The notes beneath the pieces are model-generated. The model was given only the letters and a program-made list of their open reading frames with translations. It was not told where the DNA came from and searched no databases. The translations under genes were made by a program, and so were the position numbers. A stretch of 64,000 nucleotides of DNA from Haliclystus octoradiatus. Its lineage: Eukaryota; Cnidaria; Staurozoa; Stauromedusae; Haliclystidae. Position 1 is the stretch's first letter, and every line of letters starts with the position of its first letter. The stretch lies in assembly GCA_916610825.1 (NCBI GenBank), contig OU744453.1, positions 9,275,845-9,339,844 of the forward strand. The letters run 5' to 3'. Of this stretch, positions 59,583 to 64,000 are shown piece after piece.

Positions 59583-61234
59583 AACATTAGACTAACCGTT
59601 ATTTTATTGTCTTATTCATCAGTCTTGAATAACATCATTTTATTTCCCTTCAAGGCCCTCTTTTCTTCTCAATTAAATAATTGCCTACTTTGTGTCACAT
59701 AACAATTCAAAACTGGGCCTCTATTCTTCTACTACAGATAATTATATTGAACGTTTTCCCGTATTTTAACTTTGAATTTTGATTGCCCCGGATTTAGAAC
59801 AAAGATTAAAAATGTAGCTCATAGATTTATTCAATTAAGATCGCTTAATTTGAAATTATTAATTGTTTCAAATTAAGACCTTGTCAGAAATGAGTCATTC
59901 AGTTATGCAAATGATTGACGTCATAACACATCTGACACATTTCATCTAATTACAAAAAGGAAGTCTGATTAGGCCTAGCCTGACAATGATAGAATATTTC
60001 TTTTTAATTTTCCTCTAGGTCAGATACATTTCCTTTCCAATATTTCTAAATGTTGATATTGCGTAGCCTACTGGTATTTTTGTTTTTCTCATGATAATAT
60101 CTTGTTCCTAAAAGTTAGCAATCTCTGAACTTTTGTCATCAATCGACCTGGAAAGACGCCTACTCTACTGTATCTTTTGAGTGAAATGAATTAATATGAA
60201 GCTGAAATTCAAAACATTTGAAAAGCTCCTTCAGTTTTTCAGATTTTCTGCTAGCTCTCCCCATTGGACAGCCTAAATGCCCCCTCGGAAATTCTCATTT
60301 TATGAAGTTTTACTGAAGTTCCTTGCTGCAGAAAACGTTCTTGGGTAGAACGCCAAATATCTAAAACGGCATGTATCTAAAACGGCAAGTTCCTTCTATG
60401 AAAGTGTTCAGCAAAACATAGCCTAACTATTCAATACTTGTTTTTGGTCAGATTTCATTGTTTTTGTAAAGGAATAGTTCCAACTTTGAAGATAAATAGC
60501 GTTTTTGGAATTCAGTTTAAAGAATGAGAAAATGAGCTAGCAGGATCCAAATGAACAGTTAAATATGTAATGAAACAAAGTTAAACGACCATGCCTTTCG
60601 TTTTGTGTGTAGAAATGTAAATGTCCGCCAAACATCGCATTATTTTGTGATAAATAATATTGTTCGTTTTTTGGATTCAAAAAATGGGACATGAGAATCT
60701 CCAAAATACCATAATCAAGACTTATTTTGACGTAGAAAGAGTTGTTCTGTGCAAAAACGCGACAATAATATGAATAATTGGGAATTTTTCACCGTTCATG
60801 AATTCGGAATTCTAAGATAAACATTTTTGAAAACTCCATTCGAAATTTGACGATAAATATTTTGTCAGAGGCTGAAACCTGAAGAAGATTTGGAAACCAC
60901 AATGTATTGCTGAAGAAGTAATATCAACAAAATCTATTTCTATTCAAAAAAGAGTGTCCTAAAATGATCATAATCAAATGATTCCTATCAATTTGATTGG
61001 TTGTTCAGCTCATTACAAATTGATTTGGATTCGTATTCTATCGGATCGGATCTTATTCTCACTGAAGAATATGAACATTGTGGTATTTCTCTGGAATAAA
61101 AATGTTTTGATTGGAATCAAATTCATATTAAAATCATTCTTTGAAAAATCAAATTACTAATGATATGTATAACTATTGAAGATGTCAAGTGGCATGATGA
61201 ATTATTTGAATGTTTTGAATTACAAAACCATGTA
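59583..61234. other. Intergenic, no feature recognised
   Basis: AT-rich. A small tandem (ATCTAAAACGGCA twice, about 60358-60392) is the only structure seen. Confidence 0.4.
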
Positions 61235-61312
61235 CAATCAAACCTGTTATAACGTATAACGGCCACCTCTAGACAGCGACCACCTGTCTATAGTGGTCAC
61301 CCTTGCAATGGC
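61235..61312. mobile_element. Left part of TA-type MITE
   Basis: TA then CAATCAAACCTGTTATAACG, GGCCACCTCTAGACAGCGACC and CTATAGTGGTCACCCTTGCAATG. It corresponds to the reverse complement of the right half of 16490-16656. Its other half is probably 62083-62149. Confidence 0.6.
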
Positions 61313-61320
61313 TGAAATAG

Positions 61321-62370
61321 CGATGAGACAATTGTTCTGAAAATAATCAATTTTGCCGATCATCGGTGCTATTTTTAGTAATCGAAAAATAATTGGCATC
61401 AACAAATAAATTAATTTTTAATCGTTGAACCGATTATTATTTGACAATGAAATTTGAAATGAAAGTTCCAAAATAGTCCCTTCGTTTTGTTTTCATCGTT
61501 TTGTAATTCAAAACATTTGAATAATTCCTCATACCATTTGACACCTTCTATTGTTATAGCATGAAAAAGGTCAACACATTAGCGTCGATGAATAAAACAC
61601 ATGAGCATGGTCGAATGAATAATTTGATTTACATCGAGGCAAAAATCGTTAAAATTTTGAGAAAATGGTTTTCACATAAAATAAATTTAATTGTTTCGTA
61701 TTTTAGCAAACGTTTTTGTGGGGATTATATCATGATTGTTTTGATTGGATTACTCATCAGACCTGGAAGGATTACCAATCAGTAATGGGAAGGAAGCCTC
61801 TCCGCTGTGTTTATCAGCAACCTTTTCATTTTGTTGAAAACTTACGCTTACTGATTTACTAATTCAGTACTAATTTCCATTTAAATTCTCAGTCAAAACA
61901 AATCATTTACGACGTCAGCGTAACACATTTAATATTTTATATCACCTTTGAATTGTGTGATGTAAATATCTACGTTCCGAGTGTTGTCAGACGGCCAATA
62001 TTTTGTAATGGTTTGCTTGAGTGAGAAATAATTTAAACATTCGATTAATCAGCCGCTTACTATGACTGATCTGGTATTTAAAGGCCACCTGTCTATAGTG
62101 GTCAATTTATGTACCTCTAGTAGCTGGCTGTTATATACAGGTTTCACTGTAAACAAAACAAAGCGACTGTGCAGAGCGGTATCAACTTGTGAATTACATT
62201 TCAAAACATTTTATTAATGAGTATTCGAATAAATAAATTTTGTGTTTAATTTCTTTGTCTAAAATAATCAGTTCAAAGATTGACAAATTGGTTGAATTTT
62301 CCGATTAGTAAAATTTGGCACCGATGGTCAGAAGAACCAATTAATTTCAAAACAATCGTCTCACCCCTAG
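61321..62370. mobile_element. hAT-like element ends enclosing a MITE half
   Basis: CGATGAGACAATTGTTCTGA ... GCCGATCATCGGTGC at the left is matched by the reverse complement at 62280-62370, which ends in TCGTCTCACCCCTAG. A third end of the same family is at 62539. TAGGGGTGAGAC-type tips recall hAT. No transposase recognised. Confidence 0.55.
62083..62149. mobile_element. Right part of TA-type MITE
   Basis: GGCCACCTGTCTATAGTGGTCAA ... GCTGGCTGTTATATACAGGTTTCACTG, followed by TA (62150-62151). It matches the start of 16490-16656 in reverse. Confidence 0.7.
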
Positions 62371-62538
62371 CTTCAAGGACGAAAATCCAGAATTTAAGGT
62401 TCAATAAAGTCAAATATCTTATTAGGATTCCGCTGAATGAAAAATCACATTGTTTTTCATCAATTCTAATATTTCTATTTTTGTAACATTTTGATCTTAA
62501 TTAAGCATAATTCATGGGTTAGTCTTTCACATTCTTTA

Positions 62539-62890
62539 CTAGGGGTGAGACGATTGTTCTGAAAGCAATTGGTTTTGCCGATCATCGGTGCCAATTTTTA
62601 CTACGGTAATTGGAAAATAATCGTCATCGACAAACCATTTATTTAATCGGTTACCCAATTGTTTCCAGACAATGGAATTCAAAATAATTGTTTTATTCGA
62701 AAATTCATTAATTTAATGTTTTAATATCTTAATTAAATAGTTGATATCGCCAAGTGCAGTCGCTCTGTTTTGTTTACATCGTTTTGTAATTCAAAACCTA
62801 TCCAAAACGTAATGATTCGTTATGCCACTTGACACCTTCTATTGTCATAGAGTAAAAAGACCAGCATGGTTGAATGAATAATTTTATTGA
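62539..62890. mobile_element. hAT-like element, left end copy
   Basis: CTAGGGGTGAGACGATTGTTC, GCCGATCATCGGTGCCAATTT, TTTGTAATTCAAAACC and TTGACACCTTCTATTGTCATAG follow the same order as 61321-61620 in direct orientation. The right end is not defined. Confidence 0.6.
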
Positions 62891-63607
62891 GAAAGAAAAA
62901 ATGGCCTGTCGGATTTTAATTTGTATGAAACAGTTTTGAAAAGAGTTAAAGTAGTCTGATGTTTAAAAAATGTTTGTGCACGTTTATATTTTTATAATTT
63001 TGGATGAAGCATTCTTAAAGCTTGGAAGATATACAAAATATTTACTAGAAAAAGTCGCTTCGTTGCCTGCTTCGTTGTGTGGCTCCTTATATTTGAGCGC
63101 CCTAAGTCCCCTAGAAATTCAATCCGGCACTACATTCTCGTTCCGCACTTGTAGTTACAATTTGCAACCTTATTGAAACCAACCAATTGAAACCTTATGC
63201 TACAGAAACTTCATTAATTTTCAACAGAAATATGAAACAAAATAGGCTTAATTATGTTAATCTATATTGCTAAGCATTATTATGTGACTGGTTTCACCAG
63301 AATACCTCGGAATTATAAGTTATAAGTTATACGATGATTACTGCAAATCGTCACGGTGCCCACTTTTTCAGCAGGCCGGGACTACGTCGAGAGATGGTCT
63401 CGGCCTGCTCAAAATTATAGGCAAGGTTCCGCATTTCAACATCTGAAAAAGCCGTTTAAACAGTGCATTTGCTTGGGCTATGCTCAAAAACGCTTGACAC
63501 CTTCACATTTTTGATGTGTTCATTGACAAGTACCGTGCCTGTTTTACTGCAGTGTAAATGGTCCTACATTTGGTCTGTTTTTTAAAATTTCTTATTTTCT
63601 ATTTTAG
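62891..63607. other. Intergenic, no feature recognised
   Basis: A short inverted GCAGGCCGGGACTACGTCGA/GAGATGGTCTCGGCCTGC pair (63372-63409) forms a stem-loop. The plus frame 62970-63176 has no family resemblance. Confidence 0.35.
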
Positions 63608-63880
63608 CATTGACGGACGTCAAAGATCTATCAGTAAGTGTATGCGTTATTTCCGTCAAAGGAACAAAAGCTTTTCTGAAGTTTCTAAATAAACTCTAGA
63701 CGGACCTGGGGATTTTGTGTTGATGATTTGTAGCAAGTATGTGGTTGTTCTTCACTTTTTTGCAGCAAAATAAGAAACATATTTGATAATCTTTATTTAT
63801 AGTGCATTGGGCCATTCTCCGTGGCACAAGCAGCCAAAAATCCTCCATCTGTTTTGTTAGACATAATGCTAAACCTTTAG
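63608..63880 (+). other. Two possible terminal exons of an unknown gene
   Basis: 63608-63633 is bounded by tattttag and gtaagt, and 63803-63880 by ttatttatag and an in-frame TAG. Joined in phase they give ALTDVKDLS plus CIGPFSVAQAAKNPPSVLLD and a stop. No family recognised and no upstream exon found. The opposite strand also has a short ATG frame here (63869 downward), so the strand is unsure. Confidence 0.2.
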
Positions 63881-64000
63881 TCGGACCCTGTCCAATGCTA
63901 GCAATATCAACATAGCAACCTGTTTGTTGTGATGAAGAAATCTAACAAAATCATTAGGGCTGGGATAGAATCACTTATAATTGTAAATACAATTATATTC

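Overview
This is an AT-rich animal nuclear window. The genes have many short exons, GT-AG introns of hundreds to thousands of bases, AATAAA signals and a heavy load of degraded transposons. Gene content (a PEX14 orthologue, an LRRC34-like gene, an LGR-like receptor) and CR1/Jockey-type LINEs, Crypton tyrosine-recombinase elements, TA-flanked MITEs and hAT/MULE-like ends suggest an invertebrate metazoan, possibly a marine deuterostome or lophotrochozoan. The species cannot be fixed from the sequence alone.

Layout. 1-5.7 kb is a transposon graveyard: a LINE on the minus strand running off the left edge, then a broken Crypton on the plus strand with repeated 3' hairpin modules. 5.7-15 kb is intergenic, with one TA-flanked MITE, a LINE 3' end and a 310-bp foldback. 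15.07-19.26 kb (+) holds a three-exon gene for a 939-residue 7TM receptor with a signal peptide, a very short LRR-like ectodomain and a long cytoplasmic tail. 19.4-21.9 kb is repeats. 21.93-41.60 kb (+) is a complete 12-exon PEX14 gene (317 residues). 43.68-58.53 kb (-) is a complete 11-exon LRRC34-like gene (395 residues), convergent with PEX14. 58.5-64 kb is intergenic with remnants of P-like, hAT-like and pogo-like elements, plus two weak candidate exons at the right edge.

The three genes show no common pathway: PEX14 is peroxisomal docking, LRRC34 is an intracellular LRR protein, and the third is a membrane receptor. What sets the window apart is its repeats. A family of foldback elements built from the 10-bp perfect palindrome GTTCATGAAC occurs about fifteen times between 27.8 and 56.8 kb, mostly in introns of PEX14 and the LRRC34-like gene. 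Other notable repeats are a TIR element carrying a tRNA-like promoter with TTAGGG and CACGTG motifs, a 990-bp TIR element with internal 147-bp tandem repeats, two elements with perfect 9-bp target duplications, and a Crypton 3' module ending in a ~185-bp hairpin. All gene models were built by hand from splice signals, reading phase and family similarity; no database search was run.
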